A DNA stretch of 64,000 nucleotides. It comes from Burkholderia oklahomensis C6786. GTDB lineage: Bacteria; Pseudomonadota; Gammaproteobacteria; Burkholderiales; Burkholderiaceae. The stretch lies in NCBI RefSeq assembly GCF_000959365.1, contig NZ_CP009556.1, positions 62,001 to 126,000 of the forward strand, written 5' to 3'. Numbering within the stretch: position 1 is the first letter of the stretch; each line of letters begins with the position of its first letter. Positions 27,718 to 36,579 of this stretch are shown piece after piece. A program made the position numbers and the translations under genes. The notes beneath the pieces were generated by a model. That model was not told where the DNA came from, did no database searches, and saw nothing but the letters and a program-made list of their open reading frames with translations.

Positions 27718-28011
27718 ATGAAACGCAGCAGTCTTCTCGCCCTCGCCGCCGTCGCGCTCGCCGTTTCCGCGCCGGCATTCGCGGACGGCGGGATCGGCCC
27801 TGCGGGCAGCTACGGCGACGCGTCGCGGCACGGCAACGGCACCCGCACGCGCGCCGAGGTCCGCGCGGAACTCGAACAAGCGCAGCGCGACGGCACGCTC
27901 GCGGCATTGCGCAAGTCGATGTCGTACGCGCCGCCCGGCGCCGAGCTCGTCGCGCAACGTCCGTATCGCCCGGACCCGGACGCGAACCAGCTCGCGGGCG
28001 CCGGCCGGTAA
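27718..28011 (+). CDS. Small secreted DUF4148-like protein
   Basis: 97 residues. The Sec signal peptide (MKRSSLLALAAVALAVSAPAFA, cleavage after AFA) is followed by a short mature part with TRAEVRAELEQAQRDG. That motif is the hallmark of the many DUF4148 proteins in Burkholderia. ACAGGAG lies 7 bases before the ATG. Function unknown, periplasmic. A strong hairpin follows 8 bases after the stop. Confidence 0.82.
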   Translation: MKRSSLLALAAVALAVSAPAFADGGIGPAGSYGDASRHGNGTRTRAEVRAELEQAQRDGTLAALRKSMSYAPPGAELVAQRPYRPDPDANQLAGAGR

Positions 28012-28018
28012 ACGCAAC

Positions 28019-28048
28019 GCGCCGCGCATCGAAGCCGATGCGCGGCGC
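28019..28048 (+). terminator. 13-bp hairpin after DUF4148 gene
   Basis: Perfect stem GCGCCGCGCATCG / CGATGCGCGGCGC with loop AAGC, starting 8 bases after the stop. No U-tract follows, but stem strength and position suit a transcript end. Confidence 0.55.
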
Positions 28049-28207
28049 CCTATCCATCATGCAGCCACGTCTTTCGTCAGCGTGAGATCACGATCATGAA
28101 CAGCCCGATTCCGTCGCAGCTCGATCACTGGGACGACAGCACGCCTGTCTGGACGCCGTTTCGCTCGACCGCGCCCGCGCGCTGACGGGCAACGCGCATC
28201 GCGCGCA

Positions 28208-29269
28208 TCAACGGCGCGGCACGCCGTCCTTCCATTCGCCCCAGTGCGTGACGATGTCCTGCACGAGCGGATTGCCCGCGCGATACAGGTTCTCGGTCGC
28301 GAGCGGGAAGCCGCCCTGCTCCGCGTAGTTGAGCAGATTGTCGACGCTCGTCTGGCCTTGATACGGGCGATCGAAATCCGAGCCGGTGCGCAGCACCGCG
28401 ACGCGATTCAGATCCACGCGATTCACGCTCGACGCGCGCTTGAGCGCCTCGAACGTCGCGTTGTCCTCCTGCGCGGTCATGCAGTAGGTGCCCTTGTTGT
28501 CGGTGAGGATCTTCGTCCACTGGCGCGCACGCTCGCCGAGCAGCGTGCCGGAGAACCACGTGTTGCCCGACGACGTGTCGCAGCGGGTCACGACAGGCGG
28601 CTGGTTCGCGGGCGCGTAGTTGAACTTCGCGCGCGCCGTCTGCGCTTGCGCGCTGTCCGCGAGCTGCACGTGGCGCGACAGGGCGTAAGCGGCGTCCGCG
28701 AGCTTGCCGTTCAGTTGGAACACTTCGGTGCGATAGTCGAGCGGCGGCTTGTCGTTCGGGCTCTTCGTGTTGATGCCGAGATAGCCGCCGTTCCAGCCGG
28801 GCGGAATTTCGCGCGCGTCGAGCTCCCACTGAATGCCGAAGTCGACGAGGTACTTCGACCACGCGGCGGTGCCGAGCGTGCCGCTCGCCGGATCGACGCC
28901 CGCGATGCCCGAGATCAGGAAATACGTCTGCCGCAGATCGAAGCGGCGCGAGAACGTGAGCGCCATCATCGTCGACGCGGCGTTCGCGTAGCCCATGCCG
29001 GTCGTGACGACGCACACGTCCTGCTTGTTGCAATGCACGTCCGGATAGTCGGGCGACAGGCCGGGCACCGCGATGTTCTTCCACGGACCGAGACGATCGA
29101 GCCATGCCTGGCCTTCGGGGCCGAACATCGTAATGATCATCACCTTGACCGGGCGGCCCTGGGCACCGGCTTCGGCGAATGCGTCGCCGTTGTTCTGCGC
29201 GACGGACGGCGCCATCGCGCATGCGGCGAGCGAAAACACGGCGGCGGAAAGTATCGAGCGAGTCAGCAT
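28208..29269 (-). CDS. Purine nucleoside permease (NUP family), exported
   Basis: 353 residues. The signal peptide (MLTRSILSAAVFSLAACAMAPSVAQ) may be a lipoprotein type, with Cys at 17. The mature protein has VKVMIITMFGPEGQAW, VVTTGMGYANAASTMMAL, ISGIAGVDPASGTLG and YCMTAQEDNATFEAL, all characteristic of the NUP family described from yeast nucleoside transport and found as secreted proteins in proteobacteria. It is more like a nucleoside-phosphorylase fold than a membrane channel. Monocistronic; the 5' side is a 505-base gene-free stretch. Confidence 0.87.
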   Translation of the reverse strand: MLTRSILSAAVFSLAACAMAPSVAQNNGDAFAEAGAQGRPVKVMIITMFGPEGQAWLDRLGPWKNIAVPGLSPDYPDVHCNKQDVCVVTTGMGYANAASTMMALTFSRRFDLRQTYFLISGIAGVDPASGTLGTAAWSKYLVDFGIQWELDAREIPPGWNGGYLGINTKSPNDKPPLDYRTEVFQLNGKLADAAYALSRHVQLADSAQAQTARAKFNYAPANQPPVVTRCDTSSGNTWFSGTLLGERARQWTKILTDNKGTYCMTAQEDNATFEALKRASSVNRVDLNRVAVLRTGSDFDRPYQGQTSVDNLLNYAEQGGFPLATENLYRAGNPLVQDIVTHWGEWKDGVPRR

Positions 29270-29774
29270 TAGCGTTCCTTATTAAAAGTGAGTTCGATGA
29301 GAACGGCGTTCGGAGACTGCGCGTGAAGTATAAAGGGTCAATATTCAGACGTGAGCGAAACTTGGGACGCCGTATGCGAGCACGACGGCGGCGGCGGCGG
29401 CCGCGCGGCCTGCGGTGGCCGCGAGCCGGCGGGGAGATTGGACGAAACGCCCGCGTGCGCTGCCGCCGAGCGCGAGCAGGCGCTGTCCGGCGAGACGGCC
29501 GATGAGCATCGCGATTGCGCGCGGCAGCCGATGCGCATGAGCGAACGCGACCGGCGATGATGACGATGACGCATCGCCATGGAACAGCAGGATCGTCAGC
29601 GGGTTCGCGCGCGTGACGAAGAACATCGATATGAACGGGCGCTCGCACGATGAAGGCCATGCGCGGCCGGATGCGCGGCGCAGCGCGCGACGCATGCGAC
29701 TGCGCGCGCGATACGAAATGAAAAATGTGAAGGCCGCGACGCCGATCGTCCGGCGTCGCGAACGCAAGCGCGCG
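29270..29774. other. Gene-free interval upstream of the NUP gene
   Basis: About 500 bases. The first 70 next to the NUP start are AT-rich and probably hold its promoter. The rest is GC-rich with only shadow frames; no repeat or RNA gene seen. Confidence 0.5.
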
Positions 29775-30839
29775 TCAGCTCACGTCGACGCGCGCCGGCC
29801 CGTCGACCATCTCGCCGATCACCGTGGCGCGATCGAAGCTGTCGTCGCGGAAGCATGCGAGCACGTCGTCGACCGCGTCGGGCGCGCACGCGACGAGCAG
29901 CCCGCCCGACGTCTGCGGATCGGTGAGCAGCGTCTGCGCGACGGCGGGCAGGCCGTCGCGCAGACGCACGTCGTGGCCGTACGCCGCCCAATTGCGGCCG
30001 GACGCGCCCGTGAACACGCCGTCGGCCGCGAACGCCTCGACGCCCGCGAGCCAAGGCAGCGCGCCGTAGCGCACGCGCGCGGTCAGCCCCGCGCCGCGCG
30101 CGAGCTCGAGCGTGTGACCGAGCAGGCCGAAGCCCGTCACGTCGGTCAGCGCATGGACGCCCGGCAGCGCGGCGAGCGCCGTGCCCGGCCGGTTGAGCTT
30201 CGTCGTCGTCGCGATCATCTGCGCGTAGCCGCCGGCATCGAGCCGGTCCTTCTTCAGCGCGGCGGACAGCACGCCGACGCCGAGCGGCTTGCCGAGCACG
30301 AGCACGTCGCCCGCGCGCGCGGCCGCATTGCGCTTCACGCGCGCCGGATGGACGATGCCGAGCGCCGCGAGCCCGTAGATCGGCTCGACCGAATCGATCG
30401 AATGGCCGCCCGCGACCGGAATGCCCGCGTCCGCGCACACCGCCTCGCCGCCGCGCAGCACCGCGGCGATCGTCTCGTGCGGCAGCACGTTGATCGGCAT
30501 GCCGACGAGCGCGAGCGCGAGAATCGGCTTGCCGCCCATCGCGTAGACGTCGGACAGCGCGTTCGTCGCGGCGATCCGGCCGAAGTCGAACGGGTCGTCG
30601 ACGATCGGCATGAAGAAATCGGTGGTCGCGACGATCGCCTGCTCGTCGTTCAGACGATAGACGGCGGCGTCGTCGGACGTCTCGGTGCCGACGAGCAGGT
30701 CGGGAAAGAGCGCGGGCGGCGCATTGCGCTTGAGCAGCTCCGACAGCACGCCGGGCGCGATCTTGCAGCCGCAGCCGCCGCCGTGCGACAGGCTCGTGAG
30801 GCGCGGCGGCGCCGCGTCGGTTTGCTTGGTCTCGGTCAT
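29775..30839 (-). CDS. selD: Selenide, water dikinase
   Basis: 354 residues. The active-site Cys is in LSHGGGCGCKIAPGVL near residue 24, with the usual Cys (not Sec) at the first position and the catalytic Lys after CGC. ATP/AIR-synthase-fold motifs follow: TTDFFMPIVDDPFDFGRIAATNALSDVYAMGG, AGGHSIDS and TDVTGFGLLGHTLEL. It makes selenophosphate from selenide and ATP. The inner ATG at 30839 is chosen; the longer frame to 31019 is unlike the family. No selA, selB, selU or selC is visible here, so the users of selenophosphate must lie elsewhere. Confidence 0.95.
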   Translation of the reverse strand: MTETKQTDAAPPRLTSLSHGGGCGCKIAPGVLSELLKRNAPPALFPDLLVGTETSDDAAVYRLNDEQAIVATTDFFMPIVDDPFDFGRIAATNALSDVYAMGGKPILALALVGMPINVLPHETIAAVLRGGEAVCADAGIPVAGGHSIDSVEPIYGLAALGIVHPARVKRNAAARAGDVLVLGKPLGVGVLSAALKKDRLDAGGYAQMIATTTKLNRPGTALAALPGVHALTDVTGFGLLGHTLELARGAGLTARVRYGALPWLAGVEAFAADGVFTGASGRNWAAYGHDVRLRDGLPAVAQTLLTDPQTSGGLLVACAPDAVDDVLACFRDDSFDRATVIGEMVDGPARVDVS

Positions 30840-31056
30840 CGCGGAATCCGGTAAAAGACAGAACGCTCTATTATCGACAATCCGGCGCGCGATTGCGCGC
30901 AAGCCCGCCGTGCGCCGCACTGTGCTCCCGCTACACGCGGCGCGCGCCCGCGCATGCCCGCACCCGCCCGCGAGCCGACGCGAAATTGGAAACACGGCGA
31001 TAATCGTGCGCTTCGCCATCCCGGCCAGCCGCTGTCGGCCGCACGTTCCCGCGTCG

Positions 31057-31893
31057 ATGGATCAACTGTTCGTCCTGCTCGTGTTGTTCTCCGCGCTGCT
31101 GCACGCGGTGTGGAACGCATTCCTGCACGTCAGCGAAGACCGCGTCGCGCAGCTCGGCACGATGTCGGTGCCGTATCTGCTGTTCGGCGCGGCGCTCGCG
31201 CTCGCGCTACCGCTGCCGCCCGCGCCCGCGTGGCCGTACGTCGCGGCGTCGGCGCTCCTCGAGCTCGGCTATTGCGTCGCGCTGCTGCGCGCGTATCGCA
31301 GCGGCGAGTTCAGCCAGATCTACCCGATCGCGCGCGGGCTGTCGCCGCTCGCCGTCTGCGCGCTCGCGCTCGTCGTGCTCGGCGAGCAGCCGACGCCGTA
31401 CGCGCTCGCCGGCATCGCGCTCGTGTCGCTCGGGATCGTGTCGCTCGCGTTCAAGCGCGGCTTCCGGTTTTCCGGCGACAGCGTCCCGTACGCGATCCTG
31501 ACCGGCCTCTTCATCGCCGCATACTCGGTCGTCGACGGCCGCGGCGTGCGGCTCGGCGGCGACCCGCTCGCGTACGTCGCATGGGTGTACCTGTTGTGGA
31601 ACGCGCCGCAGTTCGCGCTGATCTGCCGGCTGCGCGGCGGCTTGCGCGCGGTCGTCGGCACGCGCGCCGCCGTGTCGCGCGGGCTCGTCGCCGGCACGCT
31701 GTCGCTCGCCGCGTATGCGATCGCGATCGTCGCGTACCGGCATCTGCCCGTCGCGACCGTGTCCGCGCTGCGCGAGACGAGCTCGATCTTCGCGGTCGCG
31801 ATCGGCTGGTTCGCGCTGCGCGAGCGTCCCAACGCGCGGCGGCTCGCCGCATGCGCGATGGTCGTCGCGGGCGCGATGCTGATCCGGCTGTGA
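31057..31893 (+). CDS. EamA/DMT-superfamily transporter
   Basis: 278 residues with about ten hydrophobic helices arranged as two EamA-like halves. The first half begins LFVLLVLFSALLHAVWNAFLH and the second AILTGLFIAAYSVVDG, ending ETSSIFAVAIGWFALRERP, the typical second-repeat signature. Probable metabolite exporter. Start ATG at 31057, divergent from selD with a 217-base gap. The gene faces the porin end-to-end. Confidence 0.85.
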   Translation: MDQLFVLLVLFSALLHAVWNAFLHVSEDRVAQLGTMSVPYLLFGAALALALPLPPAPAWPYVAASALLELGYCVALLRAYRSGEFSQIYPIARGLSPLAVCALALVVLGEQPTPYALAGIALVSLGIVSLAFKRGFRFSGDSVPYAILTGLFIAAYSVVDGRGVRLGGDPLAYVAWVYLLWNAPQFALICRLRGGLRAVVGTRAAVSRGLVAGTLSLAAYAIAIVAYRHLPVATVSALRETSSIFAVAIGWFALRERPNARRLAACAMVVAGAMLIRL

Positions 31894-31921
31894 CGCGGCG
31901 CGGCGGCGAGCGGGCGGCGCG

Positions 31922-33025
31922 TCAGAACTTGTGCCGGACGCCCGTCACCGCGACGATCTGCGTTCGCGTGCTCGACGGATTCGAGATCCCCTCGATCGCG
32001 GCCATCGTGCTCGACGACGCGCGCTGGTAGAACGCGTTCAGATACACGTCGGTCCGCTTCGACAGGAAATACTGGATCCCCGCGTTCGTCTGCAGATAGT
32101 GCGCGTCGTGCGTGGCCGCATGCGACGCGAGCACCTGCGTGTACGTCTCGCCGAACGCGATCTGCACGGCGGGCGTCACGCGGTAGCGGACGCTGCCCTC
32201 GAAGTTGTTGAAGCGCTCGGCGCCGCCCGTCTGCAGGCTGAACAGCGAACTCGTGTACAGCAGCCCGAACGTCGCGCCGCCCCATGTGTACGCGCCGCCC
32301 GCGCCCCAGATCTGCTGGCGCGCGACGCCCTTGACGAACGTGTAATAGTTGTCCGACGCGATCGCGCCCGTCGCGTCGATCGCCGGATGATCGACGCGCA
32401 CGTAGGCGGCGCCCAGTTGCAGCGGGCCGTGCGTGTAGCTCGCGCCGATGCTCCACGTGCGGTTCTGCGCGAACGACGTCGAGTTCGAGAAGCCGTACGT
32501 GCCGATTGCGCGCACGCCGCCCCAATCCGGCGTCTGATACTGCACCGAATTGTTCGTGCGGAACGTGTTGTTCAGGTCGTCGGTGTCGAACGGATGCAGC
32601 GCGTACTGCGTGAGCGCGGTGCTCGCGCCGATCTGCAGCGGCGCGAGGGTTTCCTGCACCGCGTTGTACTGACGCCCCATCGTGAAGGCCCCCCAACGAT
32701 CGTTCGACAGCCCGACGTACGCGCGGCGCCCGAACAGCCGGCCGCCCTGGCCCGCGGTGCCGTTTTCGATGTTGAAGCCGTTCTCGAGGCGGAACACGGC
32801 GCTCGTGCCGCCGCCGAGATCCTCCCGGCCGACGAGCCCCCAGCGCGCGCCCTGCTCGTTGCCGCCCGTCGCCTGCCACGCGGCGTGCCCCTTCTGGTTG
32901 TTCGTGTACGTGATGCCGGAATCGACGATGCCGTACAGCGTCACGCTCGATTGCGCGCCCGCCGGCAGCGCCGCCGCGCCGATCCCGATCCCCGCCACTG
33001 CCGTCGCCAGACTCTTTCGCTTCAT
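31922..33025 (-). CDS. Gram-negative trimeric porin (OmpC-like)
   Basis: 367 residues. The signal peptide ends AAALPAGAQ, then SSVTLYGIVDSGITYTNN, the standard first strand of Burkholderia porins. The body alternates strands and Gly/Asn/Tyr-rich turns (RRAYVGLSNDRWGAFTMGRQYN), and the protein ends with Phe (VRHKF), as required for outer-membrane assembly. General diffusion channel. ATG 33025 is chosen; a longer frame to 33103 would precede the signal peptide with charged residues. Confidence 0.93.
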   Translation of the reverse strand: MKRKSLATAVAGIGIGAAALPAGAQSSVTLYGIVDSGITYTNNQKGHAAWQATGGNEQGARWGLVGREDLGGGTSAVFRLENGFNIENGTAGQGGRLFGRRAYVGLSNDRWGAFTMGRQYNAVQETLAPLQIGASTALTQYALHPFDTDDLNNTFRTNNSVQYQTPDWGGVRAIGTYGFSNSTSFAQNRTWSIGASYTHGPLQLGAAYVRVDHPAIDATGAIASDNYYTFVKGVARQQIWGAGGAYTWGGATFGLLYTSSLFSLQTGGAERFNNFEGSVRYRVTPAVQIAFGETYTQVLASHAATHDAHYLQTNAGIQYFLSKRTDVYLNAFYQRASSSTMAAIEGISNPSSTRTQIVAVTGVRHKF

Positions 33026-33367
33026 CTCAAACCTCTTGCGTCGTTTCGTTGGTCGATCGGACGGATTCGCTCCATCCGCGACGTGTTTTAATGAATAAAA
33101 CATCGTCTTATTTATTATTGAAAACGCAAAATTCAGCCGTCAATCGACATGAAACGTCTGAATATTTCATCGACGAAGGATCGATCGAGAGCCGTTTCGA
33201 CAAGCAAAACAACTTCAATACAGTCAAATACTTAGACCACATTCCAGACGATTCGACGAGACGATCGAAAGGACTTGACCGGCGATTTTGGTCATTATTC
33301 AATATCAATACGCTGTTTCGATCAATAAAACATACGCCCTGAACCTTAGGTGAATTACCCGATAAAA
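33026..33367. other. AT-rich divergent promoter region, porin / amidohydrolase operon
   Basis: About 340 bases, markedly lower in GC than its surroundings (long A/T runs near 33090-33130 and 33300-33340). No gene is seen. It should carry both promoters. Confidence 0.55.
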
Positions 33368-34276
33368 ATGGTGACGTTTAATCGCAACACCGTCGCGCTG
33401 GACGAGCGCTTCGCCTGCTTCGTCGCGCAACCGCTCGCCGCCACGCTGCCGATCGTCGTCGATTCGCCGCACAGCGGGATCGCGTATCCGCCCGACTTCG
33501 GCGCCGTCGCGCCGCGCGACGCGATCCTCACGTCATGGGACGCTTTCGTCGACGAGCTGTGGGCAGGCGCCCCCGAGCGCGGCGGCGCGCTGATCGGCGC
33601 GCGCTTTCCGCGCGCGTACATCGATCCGAACCGCGCCGTCACCGACATCGACGCCGCGCTCCTCGCCGAGCCGTGGCCCGAGCCGCTCGCGCCGCAGTCG
33701 TACACGCAGCGCGGGATGGGCCTCATCCGCCGCTACGCGCTGCCGGGCGTGCCGCTCTACGACCGCAAGCTGTCGCTCGCCGAGGTGCGCCACCGGATCG
33801 ACACGTACTACCTGCCGTACCGGCGCGCGCTCGCGGACGCGGCCGAGCCGCTCTATGCGAAGCACGGCGCGCTGTGGCACGTCGACTGCCATTCGATGAA
33901 GTCGCGCGGCAACGCGATGAACGTCGACGCGAACGCCGCGCGCCCCGACGTCGTCGTCAGCGACCGGCTCGGCACGACGGCCGATCCGGCGTTCACGCGA
34001 TGGACGGCCGACTGGTTCGCGCGCGAGGGCTACCGCGTGCAGGTCAACACGCCATACCAGGGCGGCGATTTGCTGACCGCGCTCGCCGCGCCCGCGCGGC
34101 GCCGTCACAGCATCCAGATCGAATTCAACCGCGCGCTGTACATGGACGAAGCCGCGTTCGACAAGCACGCGGGCTTCGGCGCGCTCAAGCGCGCCGTCGA
34201 CGCCTACCTGGACGCGCTCGCCGGCCATGTGCGCGCGCAACTGCCGGCGTGCTCCGGCGAAGGGGAATCGCAATGA
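33368..34276 (+). CDS. N-formylglutamate amidohydrolase family protein (HutG-like)
   Basis: 302 residues from ATG 33368 (a GTG at 33350 is an alternative; neither has a clear ribosome site). Family motifs are VVDSPHSGIAYP, ELWAGAPERGGALIGARFPRAYIDPNRA, WHVDCHSMKSRG and NTPYQGG. The His and Asp/Glu residues in these motifs are the likely zinc ligands. It cleaves N-formyl-glutamate or a related N-acyl amino acid. No other hut gene is present. The gene instead overlaps an IclR regulator, which overlaps a transporter, suggesting a self-contained uptake and hydrolysis unit for an N-acylated amino acid. Confidence 0.87.
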   Translation: MVTFNRNTVALDERFACFVAQPLAATLPIVVDSPHSGIAYPPDFGAVAPRDAILTSWDAFVDELWAGAPERGGALIGARFPRAYIDPNRAVTDIDAALLAEPWPEPLAPQSYTQRGMGLIRRYALPGVPLYDRKLSLAEVRHRIDTYYLPYRRALADAAEPLYAKHGALWHVDCHSMKSRGNAMNVDANAARPDVVVSDRLGTTADPAFTRWTADWFAREGYRVQVNTPYQGGDLLTALAAPARRRHSIQIEFNRALYMDEAAFDKHAGFGALKRAVDAYLDALAGHVRAQLPACSGEGESQ

Positions 34277-35040
34277 ACTACATCGTCGACGCGGTCGACA
34301 GCGCGCTGAAGCTGCTGAGCTACGTGGCCGAGCATCCGCATCTCGGCGTGACCGAGCTCGCGTCGAAGCTCGGCATCAACAAGTCGCGCACGTACCGGAT
34401 GCTGTGCACGCTCGAGCTGCATCGCTTCGTCGTGCAGGACGAGCGCACGTCGACCTACGCACTCGGGCCGCAGGCGTTCGTGATCGGCGTCGCGGCGTCG
34501 CAGCAGAACGCGCTCGTGCGCGCCGCGCAGCGGCACATGCTCGCGCTCAGCCAGGCGATCAACGAGACCGTCGTGCTGCGCGTGCGCGAAGGGCTCGAGA
34601 CGGTCTGCGTCGCGCGTTGCGAGACGACGCACGAGATCCGCACGATCGGCTCGGTCGGCAACCGGCGGCCGATCAGCCTCGGCGCGTCCGGCAAAGTGCT
34701 GCTCGCGTTCGCGCCCGACGCGGTGCGCGACGAATTTTTCATACGCGTGCGCAAGACCGCGCAGGGCGATCCGCTCAGGCTCGTCGAGGAGCTCGACGCG
34801 ATCGCGCGCAAGGGCTATGCGGTGAGCGTCGGCGAAGTGACGGCGGGCGCCGTCGCGATCGCGGTGCCGGTGCGCGACCTGACGGGCGCGGCGGTCGCCT
34901 CCGTCAGCGTGACGGGGCCGGAGATGCGGGTGAGCCGCGCCGAGATCCCCGACTATCTCGAACGGCTGCAGGCCTGCAGCCACGCAATCTCGGCCGAACT
35001 CGGCTACGTCCCCGCGCGCGCCGCGCTGCAACCCGCATGA
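34273..35040 (+). CDS. IclR-family transcriptional regulator
   Basis: 255 residues. The N-terminal winged helix (VDSALKLLSYVAEHPHLGVTELASKLGINKSRTYRML) is followed by a GAF-like effector domain with GASGKVLLAF and GYAVSVGEVTAGAVAIAVPV. Its ATG overlaps the stop of the amidohydrolase gene, and its stop overlaps the start of the transporter (ATGA at both ends). Being inside the operon it likely autoregulates all three genes. Confidence 0.92.
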   Translation: MNYIVDAVDSALKLLSYVAEHPHLGVTELASKLGINKSRTYRMLCTLELHRFVVQDERTSTYALGPQAFVIGVAASQQNALVRAAQRHMLALSQAINETVVLRVREGLETVCVARCETTHEIRTIGSVGNRRPISLGASGKVLLAFAPDAVRDEFFIRVRKTAQGDPLRLVEELDAIARKGYAVSVGEVTAGAVAIAVPVRDLTGAAVASVSVTGPEMRVSRAEIPDYLERLQACSHAISAELGYVPARAALQPA

Positions 35041-36566
35041 ACGCCAGCCCGACCACGACCATGCTCGCCTCGTCCACGCCTCCCGCCGAAACGCCTCAAG
35101 CGTCCGATATGCCCGACACGCGCGACACGCGCGACACGCCCGCGCACGACGCGTCGCCGCGCCCCGGGCACAAGCCGCACGGCAAGATGCTGCATCCGGT
35201 CGTGATGATGATCTGGGTGCTCGCGGCGGCGATCGCGCTGACCTGGTTCGTCGATTCCGGCCGCTACGCGCGCAGCGGCAAGCTCGTCGTGCCCGGCACC
35301 TATCAGGTCGTGCCGAAGGCGACGCCGCTCGCGACGCTCGTCGCGCCCGTCGTCAGCAAGAGCACGCCGGAGCGCGCGATGCCCGCGAGCCTCGTGTCCG
35401 CTTTCGTCGCGGTGCCGAACGGGCTCGTCAAGAACGCGCCGCTCATCTTCATGGTGATGTTCGTCGGCGGGATGTTCGGCGTGATGCGCAGGACGGGCGT
35501 CGTCGACGCGGGCATCGACCGGCTGCTGCAGCTCACCGGCAACGACGTCTATCTGCTCACGCCGCTGCTGATGATCCTGATCGGGCTCGGCAGCACGCTG
35601 CTCGGCTTCATCTCCGAATATCTCGTGATCATTCCGATGGTGATGGTGATCGCGCGGCGGCTCGGGCTGTCGAACCTGTTCGCGGTCGCGCTCGTCGCGA
35701 TCGCCGCGAAGATCGGCTACGTCGCGTCCGTCACCAATCCGCTCGCGCTCGCCGTCGCGCAGCCGCTCGTCGGCGTGCCGCTCTTCAGCGGCGTCGCGCT
35801 GCGCGCCGCGGTGTTCGTCGTCTATCTGACGGTCGGCATCCTCTATCTGCTGCGCCACGTGAAGAAGAGCGGCTACCGGCGCGAGCCCGCGAAGGCGCTC
35901 GCGCACGCGCATCCGGCCGCGCGGCTGTCGGTGCGCCACAAGGCGACGCTCGCGGTCTTCGCGGCGGCGGTCGCGATGCTCATCGTCGGCACGCGCGAGC
36001 TGAAGTGGGGCAACGTCGAGCTGTCGGCGTTCTACGCGTTCGTCGCGATCGCAACCGCCGTGGTGGGCGGGCTCGACACGCGCAGCGCCGCCGACGCGTT
36101 CGTCGACGGAATGAAGAGCATGATGCTCGCGTCGCTGCTGATGGGGCTCGCCGCATCGGTCGAGCTGCTGCTGCAGAACAGCCTCGTGCTCGACACGCTG
36201 ATCCATCTGTTCACGCGGCTCGCGAACGGCCAGTCGCCGGTGTGGGTTGCAAACGGCCTGATGGCCGTGCAGATGGTGCTCGACGTGTTCATTCCGTCGG
36301 TATCGGGCAAGGCGGCCGTCAGCATGCCGATCATCGGGCCGATCGCGCAGCTCTCGGGCGTGAGCGGCCAGACGTCGGTGCTCGCGTTCGTGCTGGGCGG
36401 CGGGCTCACGAACCTCGTCACGCCGACGTCCGGGATGCTGCTCGCTTATCTCGCGACCGCGCGCGTCGATTTCGGCGCGTGGCTGCGCTTCGCGCTGCCG
36501 CTCTTCGGCTTGCTGCTCGCGCTGTCGTGCGGCGTGCTCGCGTTCGCCGTGTGGATCGGCTACTGA
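35037..36566 (+). CDS. YfcC/DcuC-family membrane transporter
   Basis: 509 residues. A Thr/Pro/Asp-rich cytoplasmic N-terminal tail of about 50 residues contains DTRDTRDT repeats. About 12 membrane helices follow, beginning HPVVMMIWVLAAAIALTWFVDSG. Family signatures are KNAPLIFMVMFVGGMFGVMRRTGVVDAGI, GLGSTLLGFISEYLVIIPM and DVFIPSVSGKAAVSMPIIGPIAQLSGVSGQ. Relatives carry C4-dicarboxylates or basic/short amino acids. The ATG overlaps the IclR stop. It is probably the uptake partner of the amidohydrolase. Confidence 0.88.
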   Translation: MNASPTTTMLASSTPPAETPQASDMPDTRDTRDTPAHDASPRPGHKPHGKMLHPVVMMIWVLAAAIALTWFVDSGRYARSGKLVVPGTYQVVPKATPLATLVAPVVSKSTPERAMPASLVSAFVAVPNGLVKNAPLIFMVMFVGGMFGVMRRTGVVDAGIDRLLQLTGNDVYLLTPLLMILIGLGSTLLGFISEYLVIIPMVMVIARRLGLSNLFAVALVAIAAKIGYVASVTNPLALAVAQPLVGVPLFSGVALRAAVFVVYLTVGILYLLRHVKKSGYRREPAKALAHAHPAARLSVRHKATLAVFAAAVAMLIVGTRELKWGNVELSAFYAFVAIATAVVGGLDTRSAADAFVDGMKSMMLASLLMGLAASVELLLQNSLVLDTLIHLFTRLANGQSPVWVANGLMAVQMVLDVFIPSVSGKAAVSMPIIGPIAQLSGVSGQTSVLAFVLGGGLTNLVTPTSGMLLAYLATARVDFGAWLRFALPLFGLLLALSCGVLAFAVWIGY

Positions 36567-36579
36567 CGGCGCGCGCCGC

